Shown piece by piece: positions 35,113 through 45,504 of a stretch of 64,000 nt of DNA. Under the pieces are notes generated by a model, which was given only the letters and a program-made list of their open reading frames with translations, made no database searches and was not told the DNA's origin. Made by a program: the position numbers and the translations under genes. How positions within the stretch are numbered: position 1 is the stretch's first letter; every line of letters begins with the position of its first letter. The stretch is from Saccopteryx bilineata (taxonomy: Eukaryota; Chordata; Mammalia; Chiroptera; Emballonuridae), in the NCBI RefSeq assembly GCF_036850765.1, contig NC_089501.1, forward strand, positions 17,088,997 through 17,152,996, in the 5' to 3' direction.

Positions 35113-35860
35113 AATTTAGAGGTTGGAAAAGAATAAGTATATATTATTTTTATTCCAAGGTATTACATCTGAGATGGAATTACAAACTTTGAATCAGTCA
35201 GACCTAGGGTTGAATATTGTTTTACTAGTTATAAGGCTTTCAAAGAATAATTTAATTCCTTTAATTATTAATTTTTCTAAATTTAGCTTTCAAGAGATAT
35301 AATAAAACCTAATTCACAGGTTTTCTGTGATGGAAAAAAATTAGAAATAAGATATTACATGTAAATCTCATAGCTTGTTCCATGGTGGACAGTCAGTAAA
35401 TATTGGTTGTCTTTCTCTTTCTCTCTGCTGCAGTATATATTAATTTGTACATTGTGCATTTATAAAATGATTCAACAGTTCTGGTCTCTGAGATTACATA
35501 AATGTGTTAGTTTTTTTATTTCAAATAGCTCACATGCTAATGTGACATATATAAAATGAGATACTATGCTACAGCATAATATAAACTCTGGGAATTTGAG
35601 AAGTGTCTACCTTGCCTAAACATATCAAGGAAAACATCACAAAAGACTTACCATTTGAGGTCAATTGGGGAGAGCATATAATTTTTTCTTTTCTTATCAT
35701 ATTATATTACTTAGTAAATAGTTTTTGTCTACTTGCGCTTCATGAGAAGTCAATCTATTTCAAACACGGAAAAGCACTCTTGTCTGATAGCCTACTTGGT
35801 CTTAATCTTCGGTCTGATACTCAATTGAAGAAGCAAGAATGTGGGCCTCAGTCTTGCTAG
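35113..35860. other. Intergenic sequence with a MIR-like remnant
   Basis: About 35185-35410 fits reverse-complement MIR in broad order (CAGTCAGACCTAGGGTTGAA, TTTACTAGTTATAAGGC, CATGGTGGACAGTCAGTAAAT). The 85-codon open frame at 35603-35860 has no recognisable family. Confidence 0.45.
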
Positions 35861-35874
35861 CTAAGAGCCTTTTT

Positions 35875-36247
35875 TTTTTTTTTTTTTGTATTTTTCTGAA
35901 GTTGGAAATGGGGAGGCAGTCAGACAGACTCCTGCATGCACCCGACCAGGATCCACCTGGCATGCCCACCAGGGGGTGATGCTCGGCCCATCTGGGGCAT
36001 TGCTCTGTTGCAACCAGAACCATTCTAGAGCCTGAGGCAGAGGCCATGGAGCCATCCTCTGTGCCTGGGCCAACTTTGCTCCAATGGAGCCTTGGCTGTG
36101 GGAAGGGAAGAGAGAGACAGATAGGAAGGAGAGGGGGAGAGGTAGAGAAGCAGATGGGCGCCTCTTCTGTGTGCCCCAGCCGGGAATCGAACCTGGGACT
36201 CCTGCACGCCAGGCCAACACTCCACCACTGAGCCAACCGGCCAGGGC
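35875..36247 (-). mobile_element. Family A SINE
   Basis: Full-length, intermediate age. Exact 14-bp duplication CTAAGAGCCTTTTT at 35861-35874 and 36248-36261. The CTCF-like core has one CpG-decay change (CCACCAGGGGGTG, 35966-35978). Frames of 119-205 codons here are artefacts. Confidence 0.95.
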
Positions 36248-36261
36248 CTAAGAGCCTTTTT

Positions 36262-36724
36262 GAGCTCAACTTCAACACCATAGTCATGATGTGAAAGATT
36301 ATTAAAATAAATAAGTGAAAAATAAAATTGGAGAGATAAATTATTTTCATACCCCTTAGTTCTGGAGGATCCAACAAATAAACTTCTGGAAGTATAAAGG
36401 CAAAGGCTGGTGGTCTCACAATGCAGCATGTGAGCGCCTTGCTAGAAGCTTTGCTATTGAGGTCATGTTATTAAATAACAAAGGTCAACCAGGCTAAAGA
36501 CATTTTGGAGAGGAATTGGTTTACCTGCCCCTCTATAAAAGAGAAAACTAATTTTATTTTTGTTTTTCATATCACTTGTCTGCATTGTGAAATTAGAACT
36601 GTAATATTTATTGCTGACATGTATCATTTCTTTTCAGAAATGCACTTGCTAAATGAAATATCAGTTTTGATGTCTCCTTATAGGTAGATTTAGAAATGAT
36701 CACTAGGTTTCTTAATCTCTTTTC
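36262..36724. other. Unassigned intergenic sequence
   Basis: Pre-insertion flank of the young L1. No gene or repeat recognised. Confidence 0.45.
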
Positions 36725-36740
36725 AAAAAATTATCATTAC
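36725..36740. repeat. Target-site duplication, left copy, of the young L1
   Basis: AAAAAATTATCATTAC, repeated exactly at 44544-44559. Both copies are perfect, which implies a recent insertion. Confidence 0.95.
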
Positions 36741-36743
36741 GAG

Positions 36744-36751
36744 TGACGTCA
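36744..36751 (+). promoter_or_regulatory. Perfect CRE palindrome at L1 5' end
   Basis: TGACGTCA begins 3 nt into the element. This is the full consensus site for CREB/ATF factors. Its place at the very start of an L1 with an internal promoter suggests a role in initiation. A YY1-like ATGGC follows at 36757-36761. Binding is inferred. Confidence 0.6.
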
Positions 36752-36959
36752 CGGAAATGGCACCGTGAGCAGCGTGTCCGACAGCTCTCCCCTAAATCAC
36801 AACAAATTTATCAACTAGAAACAGAAAAATTTATCCTCGGAGCATTCCGGAGTTCCACACAAACTGATAGCGAAAGGACTGTTATCACTTGAATCTGAGA
36901 GACGAGGGTGTGGAGGAATCTACCACAGGGACGTTCTTTCAAACCGCAAGGAAGTGCGC

Positions 36960-37400
36960 CTGTGGTGAGTCAGCCCATATACTTGGGAACCGCGAGCCGC
37001 CGCGAGCCGCCCCCGCGAGCCGCCGCCGCAAGCGGCCGCAGTGAGCCGCCGCGAGCAGCCGCGGGCGCGCCCGGTCCGGTTGAGCACCGCTGACGTTCCC
37101 AGCGGCCCGCACACTGCGAGTGGGGGTCGCCGGCCGCCGGTGCCCGGAGCGCCCCATTCGTGCACGTGCCTTGGGCATTCCACGCGCCCAGGGCGCCCTG
37201 CTGGCCCGCACACCCAGGGGGCTCCATTATCCTGCGCCTGGTGCAGTCCAGCCGCCAGCGGCGGGGCGAGCGGGAGAGGCTTGGGAGATTCTCTCCCTGG
37301 GCGGGGCACCTCACCCAGCCATTCAAGCTAACAATCAAGCGTAGGGGGAGGGGCGCGCGCAGGCAGCCTAAAATACCTTCGGAAGCACAGCTGCGTCCCA
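36960..37400 (+). promoter_or_regulatory. CpG-rich promoter block of the young L1
   Basis: Dense CpGs, including repeated CCGCCGCGAGC words near 36998-37060, and SP1-like GGGGCGGGGC-type boxes (37261-37266, 37300-37305). Such CpG density in an otherwise AT-rich region shows little methylation-driven decay, supporting recent insertion. Antisense frames of 90-143 codons run through it. Confidence 0.7.
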
Positions 37401-38162
37401 ATCACTAAAATTAGCTTAACCCATGAAATCTGCGCACCCTCAGTTCTATTTGATAAGATCTCTCTCAGTTCAGCGATCCAAGACAAGAGGCGTGATATTT
37501 TTTAGTGCCTCTCGCTAAAGGGGCGGGGGCAACTTCTGATTGATAGAGCCTCCATATTCAGGGATAAACGCTAACAAGAAGGACTTGGCAGATAATAAGG
37601 TCTATACTACACTAGTCGTAAGCAGAGACTAGTGCCTCTTCTTCCCTGCAAAAACAGGCTACAAAGTGTGGAAAGCCTGGGTTGAGAGGTCCAACTAAAT
37701 GATAGGCGCTGAACAGTCACCTTGACAACAATTGACTCCCACCCCCGCCTGATTACACTGGAGGCCCTGACTGTCAGAGCCTTTCCCAAAGCCTTGCACT
37801 GAGTGGGGATAGAATGGGGATTTCCCAGCTCTTTGAGCCTCTTACTGCCCAGGCAGAAGCAGTTGCAGCCTTATAGCTGGATCACCAGGCTGCTAATTCA
37901 GAAAGGGGGGACTAGGAGAGAGAATCCAGGAAAGCAAACTCTCTCATCGTTGGACCCTGCAAACGCCAACAAGCCTTTACTTCCAGCAAGACTAAAGCCA
38001 ATTATATGACATTGCCATAGAATCCCATCAACTGCAAATGTCTACCTAAGAGTGACACAGGGGCAGAGCCTGGGGTACAGAGTCACCGACCAGGAAGAGG
38101 GAGAGAAAAGAAAAAGGAAGAAGTTAACCTCTCAAAATCAAGAAAAACCCACAGACTTTACA

Positions 38163-39040
38163 ACTTGATCCACTAATTTTTTTTTGTTGTTGTTGTTTGT
38201 TTCTTCTATCTTTTTGCCTTTATATCCTCCACTTCGGTCCTTCTATTCTCTGCCCATCTCATGCTTCCCCTTTCTTGAACTACACTACCCATGAGTGTTG
38301 CATTTTATTTTTCTTCTTCATCCTCACCCTCCTTTAAGGTTATACTCCAAAACACTTAACTCTCACTCTCTCCTCTTTTGTTGTTTTTTTTTTGTCTTGC
38401 TTTATTTTGTTTTTTTCTCCTCCTATTTTATTTCTTCCTTCGTTGTTCTCTTTTTCTTATTTTTTCCTTTCTATTCGTTTTTTCTTTTCTCATTTTACTT
38501 TCATCCCATATAATCCTCAATCACGAACAAATAAGTTAATTTGGGACTCAAGGCTTTTTTTTGGCTTTATTTCTCTTTTTTGCTTTTGCTTTTATTTTTT
38601 TTCTTTTTTCTTGTTTGTTTATTTTTGTGGCATTTTGGGTCCTCCCAACCCAAGGTCTCCATTGTATTTAGTCTTCGCTCCACTTAATACAACAGATTTT
38701 TACTTATTATATTTATTTTTTCTTCTTTATTATTCTTTTTGGTCCTTTTTTCTGGTTCCCTCTTATCCCTCTCATTATATCTCTTAGTTGACTATCACTT
38801 ACAAGCAAATCATCTTATGCTTGTCTAAGATTTTCTTCCTTTTTTTTTTTTTTTTTTTTTTTTTTTGCATTTAGTAGGCCCCTACTTCCTTTTTTTTTGC
38901 CCCTTGAACTCTTCACCCCAAATCAGGCCCTCCATTATAGGCACGATATTTCCCTGAGGAGGGGAGAGGAGGGAAAGAGAAGAGAGAAAAAAAGGGGGAA
39001 ATAATAAATTATTACTGGTTTTTTTTTGTGGGGTGTTTTA

Positions 39041-39071
<31 letters not shown>
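38163..39071 (+). repeat. Pyrimidine-rich tract with T27 and T29 homopolymers
   Basis: Mostly T/C for about 900 bp directly before ORF1, including T27 at 38840-38866 and T29 at 39043-39071. It is part of the L1 5' UTR. The frames read through it (72 and 131 codons, F/S/L-rich) are low-complexity artefacts. A short purine-rich gap sits at 38954-39000. Confidence 0.85.
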
Positions 39072-39077
<6 letters not shown>

Positions 39078-39124
39078 TACTCTTTATTAATTCTAATTAG
39101 TGCTATCAATAAGACCACCCTCAG

Positions 39125-40120
39125 ATGCCGATAAGAAAGAGGAAATCGAATATTATGGATACAAAAGAAAGAGAGGTAACACAAATAGATGTGGAAAAAT
39201 CTATGGAGAAAAGACTTAACATATTGGAAGCCTTGGAGCTAAATGACAGAGAATTTAAAATAGAAATCTTAAAAATACTCAGAGAGATACAAGAAAACAC
39301 AAAAAGGCAATATAGGGAGATCAGAAAACAACTCAATGAACACAAAGAATATATTACCAAGGAAATTGAAACTATAAAAACAAATCAAACAGAAATGAAA
39401 AACTCAATTCACGAGCTGAAAAACGAGGTAACAAGCTTATCTAACAGAACAGCCCAGATTGAAGATAGGATTAGTGAAATAGAAGACAAACAACTTGAGG
39501 CACAACAGAGAGAAGAAGAAAGAGACTCAAAAATAATAAAAAACAAGAAAGCCCTACAGGAATTGTCTGACTCCATCAGAAAGAATAACATAAGAATAAT
39601 AGGTATATCAGAGGGAGAAGAGAAAGAAAATGGAATGGAGAATATACTCAAACAAATAATAGACGAGAACTTCCCAAGCCTGTGGAAGGAACTAAAGCCT
39701 CAAATTCAAGAAGCAAACAGAACACCAAGTTTTCTTAACCCCAACAAACCCACTCCAAGGCACATCATAATAAAGATGACACAAACCAATGACAAAGAAA
39801 AAATTCTCAAGGCAGCCATGGAAAAGAAGAGTACAACATATAAAGGAAGGCCTATTAGATTATCATCAGATTTCTCAGCAGAAACTCTACAAGCTAGAAG
39901 AGAGTGGACCCCAATATTTAAAGCCCTGAAAGAGAGGAACTTTCAGCCAAGAATACTATACCCATCAAAGCTATCCTTCAAGTATGAAGGAGATATAAAA
40001 ACATTCACAAATACAGAAAAGATGAGAGAATTTATCAACAGAAAGCCCCCACTCCAGGAAATACTAAGGGGGGTTTTCCAACCAGATTCAAAGAACAAAA
40101 GAAAACAACACCACAAGTAA
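39125..40120 (+). CDS. L1 ORF1 protein (RNA-binding chaperone), intact
   Basis: Encodes the L1 nucleic-acid chaperone, a trimer that coats L1 RNA in the cytoplasmic ribonucleoprotein. 331 codons, close to human ORF1p (338). Basic start (MPIRKRKS); long coiled coil at about residues 25-150 with heptad-like ELKNEV/SLSNRTAQIEDRISEIED. The RRM starts at KNNIRIIGISEGEE (about 153-245). The C-terminal domain contains SAETLQARREW (251-261), whose paired arginines are needed for RNA binding in the family, and NFQPRILYPSKLSF (272-285). The first ATG (39125) follows the T29 tract by 53 nt; a second in-frame ATG at residue 11 is possible. No stop, frameshift or missing domain is seen. Confidence 0.95.
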   Translation: MPIRKRKSNIMDTKEREVTQIDVEKSMEKRLNILEALELNDREFKIEILKILREIQENTKRQYREIRKQLNEHKEYITKEIETIKTNQTEMKNSIHELKNEVTSLSNRTAQIEDRISEIEDKQLEAQQREEERDSKIIKNKKALQELSDSIRKNNIRIIGISEGEEKENGMENILKQIIDENFPSLWKELKPQIQEANRTPSFLNPNKPTPRHIIIKMTQTNDKEKILKAAMEKKSTTYKGRPIRLSSDFSAETLQARREWTPIFKALKERNFQPRILYPSKLSFKYEGDIKTFTNTEKMREFINRKPPLQEILRGVFQPDSKNKRKQHHK

Positions 40121-40445
40121 CAGCTCCACCAAGAACACAATAAAACCAAACTTAAACTGTGACAACAAAGGAAAAAAAGGGGGGAGAGGATGGAGATTAA
40201 CAGTAGCAAAGGATGATGAAGTGCAGAAATACTTATAAGATAGGGTACTACAATGAATATGGTAGGTACCCTTTTCATTACTTAATGGTAACCAGCCTTA
40301 AAAAAACCACCACAAAAACACTTGACTTAAAAAAGGTAGCAACAGAGGAAAGAAGTATGGAACACAAACAAACAAAAACAAATGATAGAAAAACAAAAGA
40401 GAAGAATCAAACTAGATACAAAACTAACAGAAAGCAATTTATAAA
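40121..40445 (+). other. L1 inter-ORF region with an 80-codon open frame
   Basis: 325 bp between ORF1 and ORF2, against 63 bp in human L1. An open frame at 40213-40455 (80 codons, lysine/threonine-rich, no recognisable domain) ends TAG at 40453-40455, 10 nt past the A of the ORF2 ATG (40446). Part of the region (CTTAATGGTAACCA) recurs in the older L1 near 30360, so the long spacer is an inherited feature rather than a local insertion. Confidence 0.7.
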
Positions 40446-43400
40446 ATGGCAGTAGGGAACCCACAAGTGTCAATAATTACACTAAATGTAAATGGATTAA
40501 ACTTACCAATAAAAAGACACAGAGTAGCAGAATGGATTAAAAAAGAAAATTTAACTATATGCTGCCTACAAGAAACACATCTAAGCAACAAGGATAAAAA
40601 CAAATTCAAAGTGAAAGGCTGGAAAACAATACTCCAAGCAAACAACACCCAAAAAAAAAGCAGGCATAGCAATACTCATATCTAATAATGCTGACTACAA
40701 GACAGAAAAAGTACTCAGAGACAAAAATGGTCATTTCATAATGATTAAGGGGAAGTTGAATCAAGAAGACATAACAATACTTAATATATATGCACCAAAC
40801 CAAGGAGCATCAAAATATATAAGACAGCTACTTATTGACCTTAAAACAAAAACTAACAAAAATACAATCATACTTGGAGACCTCAATACACCGCTGACGG
40901 CTCTAGATCGGTCATCCAAACAGAGAATCAATAAAGATATAGTGGCCTTAAACGAAATACTAGAACACCTGGATATGATAGACATCTACAGGACACTTCA
41001 TCCCAAAGCAACAGAGTATACATTTTTCTCTAGTGTACATGGAACATTCTCAAGAATTGACCATATGTTGGGCCACAAAGACAATATCAGCAAATTTAGA
41101 AAAATTGAAATTGTACCAAGCATATTTTCTGATCATAAAGCCTTGAAACTAGAATTCAACTGCAAAAAAGAGGGGGAAAAACCCACAAAAATGTGGAAAC
41201 TAAACAACATACTTCTAAAAAATGAATGGGTCAAAGAAGAAATAAGCGCAGAAATCAAAAGATATATACAGACAAATGAAAATGAAAATACGACATATCA
41301 GAATCTCTGGGATGCAGCAAAAGCAGTAATAAGAGGAAAGTTCATATCACTTCAGGCCTATATGAACAAACAAGAGAGAGCCGAAGTAAACCACTTAACT
41401 TCACACCTTAAGGAACTAGAAAAAGAAGAACAAAGACAACCCAAAACCAGCCGAAGAAAGGAGATAATAAAAATCAGAGCAGAAATAAATGAAATAGAGA
41501 ACAGAAAAACTATAGAAAAAATCAATAAAACAAGAAGCTGGTTCTTTGAAAAGATCAACAAAATTGACAAACCCTTGGCAAGACTTACCAAGGAAAAAAG
41601 ACACAGGACTCAAATAAATAAAATCCAAAATGAAAGAGGAGAGATCACCACTGACATCATAGATATACAAAGAATTATTGTAGAATACTATGAAAAATTA
41701 TATGCCACCAAATACAACAATCTAGAAGAAATGGATAAATTCCTAGAACAATACAACCTTCCTAGACTGAGTCATGAAGAAGCAGAAAGCCTAAACAGAC
41801 CAATCAGCAGGGAGGAAATAGAAAAAACTATTAAAAATCTCCCCAAAAATAAAAGTCCAGGCCCAGACGGTTATACTAGTGAATTCTATCAAACATTCAA
41901 AGAAGACTTGGTTCCTATTCTACTCAAAGTCTTCCAAAAAATTGAAGAAGAAGCAATACTTCCAAACACATTTTATGAGGCCAACATAACCCTCATACCA
42001 AAACCTGGCAAGGATGGAACAAAGAAAGAAAACTACAGACCAATATCTCTAATGAATACAGATGCTAAAATACTAAACAAAATACTGGCAAACCGAATAC
42101 AACAACATATTAAAAAAATAATACATCATGATCAAGTGGGATTCATCCCAGAATCTCAAGGATGGTTCAACATACGCAAAACGGTTAACGTAATACACCA
42201 TATCAACAAAACAAAGAACAAAAACCACATGATCTTATCAATAGATGCAGAAAAGGCTTTTGATAAAATACAACACAATTTTATGTTTAAGACTCTCAAC
42301 AAAATGGGTATAGAAGGAAAATATCTTAACATGATAAAGGCCATATATGATAAACCATCAGCCAACATCCTATTAAACGGCATAAAACTGAGGACTTTCT
42401 ACCTTAAATCAGGAACAAGACAGGGTTGTCCACTCTCTCCACTCTTATTCAACGTGGTGCTAGAAGTTCTGGCCAGAGCAATCAGACAAGACAAAGAAAT
42501 AAAAGGCATCCATATCGGAAAAGAAGAAGTAAAGCTATCACTTTTTGCTGATGATATGATCCTATACATCGAAAACCCGAAGGACTCCACAAAAAGATTA
42601 TTAGAAACAATAAACCAATACAGTAAGGTCGCAGGATACAAAATTAACATACAAAAATCCATAGCCTTTCTATATGCCAACAATGAAATATTAGAAAACA
42701 AACTCAAAAAAATAATCCCCTTCACCATTGCAACAAAAAAAATAAAATACCTAGGAATAAACATAACAAAGAACGTAAAGGACCTATATAATGAAAATTA
42801 CAAAGCATTGTTAAGGGAAATCGAAAAAGATACAATGAGATGGAAAAATATTCCTTGTTCTTGGATAGGAAGAATAAATATAATCAAAATGGCCATATTA
42901 CCCAAAGCAATATACAAATTTAATGCAATTCCCATCAAAATCCCTATGAGATTTTTTAAAGAAATGGAACAAAAAATCATCAGATTTATATGGAACTATA
43001 AAAAACCCCGAATAGCCAAAACAATCCTAAGGAAAAAGAATGAAGCTGGGGGCATTACAATACCTGACTTTAAACTATATTATAGGGCCACGATAATCAA
43101 AACAGCATGGTATTGGCAGAAAAATAGACACTCAGACCAATGGAACAGAATAGAAAGCCCAGAAATAAAACCACATATATATGGTCAAATAATCTTTGAT
43201 AAAGGGGCCAACAACACACAATGTAGAAAAGAAAGCCTCTTCAACAAATGGTGTTGGGAAAACTGGAAAGCCACATGCAAAAGAATGAAACTCGACTACA
43301 GGGTGTCCCCGTGTACTAAAATTAATTCAAAATGGATCAAAGACCTAAATATAAGACCTGAAACAATAAAGTACATAGAAGAAGACATAGGTACTAAAAT

Positions 43401-44273
43401 CATGGACTTGGGTTTTAAAGAACATTTTATGAACTTGACTCCAATGGCAAGAGAAGTGAAGGCAAAGATAAATGAATGGGACTACATCAGAATTAAAAGT
43501 TTTTGCTCAGCAAGAGAAACTGATATCAAAATAAACAGACAGCCAACTATATGGGAACTGATATTTTCAAACGACAGCTCAGATAAGGGCCTAATATCCA
43601 AAATTTACAAAGAACTCATAAAACTCAACAACAAACAAACAAACAATCCAATAAAAAAATGGGAAGAAGACATGAACAGACACTTCTCCCAGGAAGAGAT
43701 ACAAATGGCCAACAGATATATGAAAAGATGCTCAGCTTCATTAGTTATTAGAGAAATGCAAATCAAAACTACAATGAGATACCACCTCACTCCTGTTAGA
43801 TTAGCTATTATCAACAAGAAGGGTAATAGCAAATGTTGGAGAGGCTGTGGAGAAAAAGGAACCCTCATTCACTGTTGGTGGGACTGTAAAGTAGTACAAC
43901 CATTATGGAGGAAAGTATGGTGGTTCCTCAAAAACTGCAAATAGAACTACCTTATGACCCAGCAATCCCTCTACTGGGTATATACCCCAAAACCTCAGAA
44001 ACATTGATACGTGAAGACACATGTAGCCCCATGTTCATTGCAGCACTGTTCACAGTGGCCAAGACATGGAAACAACCAAAAAGCCCTTCAATAGAAGACT
44101 GGATAAAGAAGATGTGGCACATATACACTATGGAATACTACTCAGCCATAAGAAATGATGACATCAGATCATTTACAGCAAAATGGTGGGATCTTGATAA
44201 CATTATAAGGAGTGAAATAAGTAAATCAGAAAAAAACAAGAACTACATGATTCCATACATTGGTGGAACATAA
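40446..44273 (+). pseudogene. L1 ORF2 (endonuclease/reverse transcriptase), two frameshifts
   Basis: ORF2p nicks target DNA and reverse-transcribes L1 RNA. From the ATG to the TAA the locus is 3828 nt, exactly the span for 1275 codons, the human ORF2p length. The first part, in one frame, has N14 and E43 of the endonuclease active site (TLNVNGL, LQETHL). A one-base gain in an A-run (A9, 40651-40659) shifts the frame. The long open block 40741-43944 follows. A one-base loss in a short A-run (A5, 43930-43934) restores the first frame, read to 44273 ([29 protein letters not shown]). No other disruption is visible. As it stands no full-length protein can be made. Confidence 0.93.
40741..43944 (+). 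CDS. Main open block of L1 ORF2 (EN end, RT, cysteine segment)
   Basis: 1067 codons open from the first ATG in this frame; the frame is actually open from just after the A9 run. Residue numbers are for this block. Endonuclease: ILGDLNTP (D47) and SDHKA (D131, H132) keep catalytic residues. [14 protein letters not shown] fingers, [20 protein letters not shown], motif [11 protein letters not shown] (D502), [11 protein letters not shown] (from R560) and LFADDMILY (D604, D605). The three catalytic aspartates keep human spacing. Cysteine segment [18 protein letters not shown] (from residue 1032; C-x3-C-x7-H-x4-C). It ends early at TAG because of the A5-run deletion. Translation from 40741 itself is not known. 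Confidence 0.92.
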   Translation: MIKGKLNQEDITILNIYAPNQGASKYIRQLLIDLKTKTNKNTIILGDLNTPLTALDRSSKQRINKDIVALNEILEHLDMIDIYRTLHPKATEYTFFSSVHGTFSRIDHMLGHKDNISKFRKIEIVPSIFSDHKALKLEFNCKKEGEKPTKMWKLNNILLKNEWVKEEISAEIKRYIQTNENENTTYQNLWDAAKAVIRGKFISLQAYMNKQERAEVNHLTSHLKELEKEEQRQPKTSRRKEIIKIRAEINEIENRKTIEKINKTRSWFFEKINKIDKPLARLTKEKRHRTQINKIQNERGEITTDIIDIQRIIVEYYEKLYATKYNNLEEMDKFLEQYNLPRLSHEEAESLNRPISREEIEKTIKNLPKNKSPGPDGYTSEFYQTFKEDLVPILLKVFQKIEEEAILPNTFYEANITLIPKPGKDGTKKENYRPISLMNTDAKILNKILANRIQQHIKKIIHHDQVGFIPESQGWFNIRKTVNVIHHINKTKNKNHMILSIDAEKAFDKIQHNFMFKTLNKMGIEGKYLNMIKAIYDKPSANILLNGIKLRTFYLKSGTRQGCPLSPLLFNVVLEVLARAIRQDKEIKGIHIGKEEVKLSLFADDMILYIENPKDSTKRLLETINQYSKVAGYKINIQKSIAFLYANNEILENKLKKIIPFTIATKKIKYLGINITKNVKDLYNENYKALLREIEKDTMRWKNIPCSWIGRINIIKMAILPKAIYKFNAIPIKIPMRFFKEMEQKIIRFIWNYKKPRIAKTILRKKNEAGGITIPDFKLYYRATIIKTAWYWQKNRHSDQWNRIESPEIKPHIYGQIIFDKGANNTQCRKESLFNKWCWENWKATCKRMKLDYRVSPCTKINSKWIKDLNIRPETIKYIEEDIGTKIMDLGFKEHFMNLTPMAREVKAKINEWDYIRIKSFCSARETDIKINRQPTIWELIFSNDSSDKGLISKIYKELIKLNNKQTNNPIKKWEEDMNRHFSQEEIQMANRYMKRCSASLVIREMQIKTTMRYHLTPVRLAIINKKGNSKCWRGCGEKGTLIHCWWDCKVVQPLWRKVWWFLKNCK

Positions 44274-44543
44274 AAATGAGACTAAGAGACATGGACAAGA
44301 GTGTGGTGGTTACCAAGGGTGGGGGGGGAGGGAGGACATGGGAGGGAGGGAGGGAGGGAGAGAGTTAGGGGGAGGGGGAGGGGCACAGAGAACTAGATAG
44401 AGGGTGACGGAGGACAATCTGACTTTGGGCGAGGGGTTTGCAACATAATTTGATGACAAAATAACCTAGACATGTTTTCTTTGAATATATGTACCCTGAT
44501 TTATTAATGTCATCCCATTACCATTAATAAAAATTTATTTAAA
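44274..44543 (+). other. L1 3' UTR with G-rich tract and poly(A) signal
   Basis: A polypurine tract at about 44317-44392 (G9 run, then repeated GGGAGGGAGGG words) has G-quadruplex potential, a familiar property of L1 3' UTRs. AATAAA at 44526-44531 is the poly(A) signal, and the A tail is only about 9 nt, part of it shared with the target-site duplication. Confidence 0.88.
44526..44531 (+). terminator. L1 polyadenylation signal
   Basis: AATAAA, 10-15 nt before the A tail, in the expected place for 3' processing of L1 RNA. Confidence 0.8.
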
Positions 44544-44559
44544 AAAAAATTATCATTAC
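44544..44559. repeat. Target-site duplication, right copy, of the young L1
   Basis: Exact copy of 36725-36740. The leading A-run merges with the L1 A tail, so the border is ambiguous by up to six bases. Confidence 0.95.
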
Positions 44560-45504
44560 AAAAAAAATTGATGTAATATTTATTTCCCCCTTTCGTAATT
44601 TAGACATGAACGCCAGCCAAACAACACAAACCAAAAGCTAAAAACACAATGCCTTTGCTTGCACTTCTTATTTTTGTTTTTTCTCATGGTGAATCCTGTT
44701 GTTGAGTTTTAGCTTTTTGTTTCTTTTATTTTTGAAATTTCAGTAATGAAAATGTTTATGTAAGGTATAAAGTGTGATGTCTGTCTATATATTAACAAGT
44801 TAAAAGTATTAGAATAGTTAGAGAGAAGGATTAGATTTCCCAAGAGACTGCTTTCGCTACGCCATGAGATCTCAGCAAGCCTAGCAAATAAAGTGTAATG
44901 AAATGTAAAAAATTAAAAACTAATAATAATAATTTTACCTAATCAGCTTCCTTAAAACAAAATTGTCTTCTTTTATCCCAGTGGGTCAGCCTTGAAGCAG
45001 CCCAGCTGTCCTCCAGAGATTTGTGCTGTTATCCCTTCTGCTGCTCTTTACTGATAACATTTAAATAATCCTTTCTTCCAAATTGTGTGGAGCCATGAAC
45101 ATCTTATTCACCCGCAGTATAAACATAGCTTGTTTTCAGAGTTATACATTTAGATTGAATAACTTTTTACACTTCCTTAATAAAATTGATCAGAAACATT
45201 TCCTGATAAATAAGTACGTGTTGGTTCCTTTCATGCTTAGGCAGTGAAAAGAAAGCTATAGTATAATACTTGTTAAAGTAAAAGCAGTAATGAAGAATTA
45301 AGGAAAACTGAATAAAAGAAAAGGAAAACAATGAGAGCTATGACACAGTATCAGCAACTACTCATAAAAATTCTTTTTGAAAAATTCAGTAGGGGATAAT
45401 AGATCCAAAGAGACTAACCAGACACACATTAAAACTATGGAAGAGGAATTCTAAGCCTGTGTGTAGACAGAGCAAACTTACAAAAAGAAAGAAAGAGAAA
45501 GGGA
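44560..45504. other. Unassigned intergenic sequence
   Basis: Flank of the young L1; AT-rich and without gene or repeat that I can name. Confidence 0.45.

Larger units (their letters stand above)
36741..39124 (+). promoter_or_regulatory. L1 5' UTR with internal promoter
   Basis: Three zones. 36741-36960 begins with GAGTGACGTCACGGAAATGG, holding a CRE and a YY1-like ATGGC. 36960-37400 is a GC- and CpG-rich block. 38163-39071 is strongly pyrimidine-rich on the sense strand. L1 promoters are internal, so transcription should start at or near 36741. The length is well above the human L1 5' UTR (about 0.9 kb). Many small frames on both strands in the GC block are by-products of few stop codons. 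Confidence 0.8.
36741..44543 (+). mobile_element. Young full-length L1 (LINE-1) retrotransposon
   Basis: A complete, 7.8-kb L1: a 2384-bp 5' UTR, ORF1 (331 codons), a 325-bp inter-ORF region, ORF2 (two single-base indels) and a 270-bp 3' UTR with AATAAA and a short A tail. It is bounded by perfect 16-bp target-site duplications. L1 mobilises by target-primed reverse transcription: ORF1p coats the RNA, and ORF2p nicks the target and copies the RNA. The intact ORF1, many retained CpGs in the 5' UTR and perfect duplications mean it inserted recently. It could not encode a full-length ORF2p as it stands. Its existence excludes lineages that lost L1 activity long ago, such as most fruit bats. Confidence 0.96.

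Noticed and set aside
35802..36419. 205-codon minus-strand open frame
   Set aside because: It also runs through a family A SINE (35875-36247), with flanking DNA at both ends and no independent domain.
36908..37408. CpG island of a host gene
   Set aside because: It lies inside the L1 5' UTR, bounded by the L1 start at 36741 and continuous with L1 sequence to ORF1; no exon or splice donor for a host gene is visible.
38295..38787. Phenylalanine/serine-rich membrane-like proteins
   Set aside because: Translation of the pyrimidine tract; low-complexity T/C sequence always gives F/S/L-rich frames.
39121..39360. Minus-strand open frames across ORF1 and ORF2 (e.g. 39121-39360, 42399-42764)
   Set aside because: Shadows of the A-rich L1 coding strand; the antisense is T-rich and gives hydrophobic frames with no independent support.
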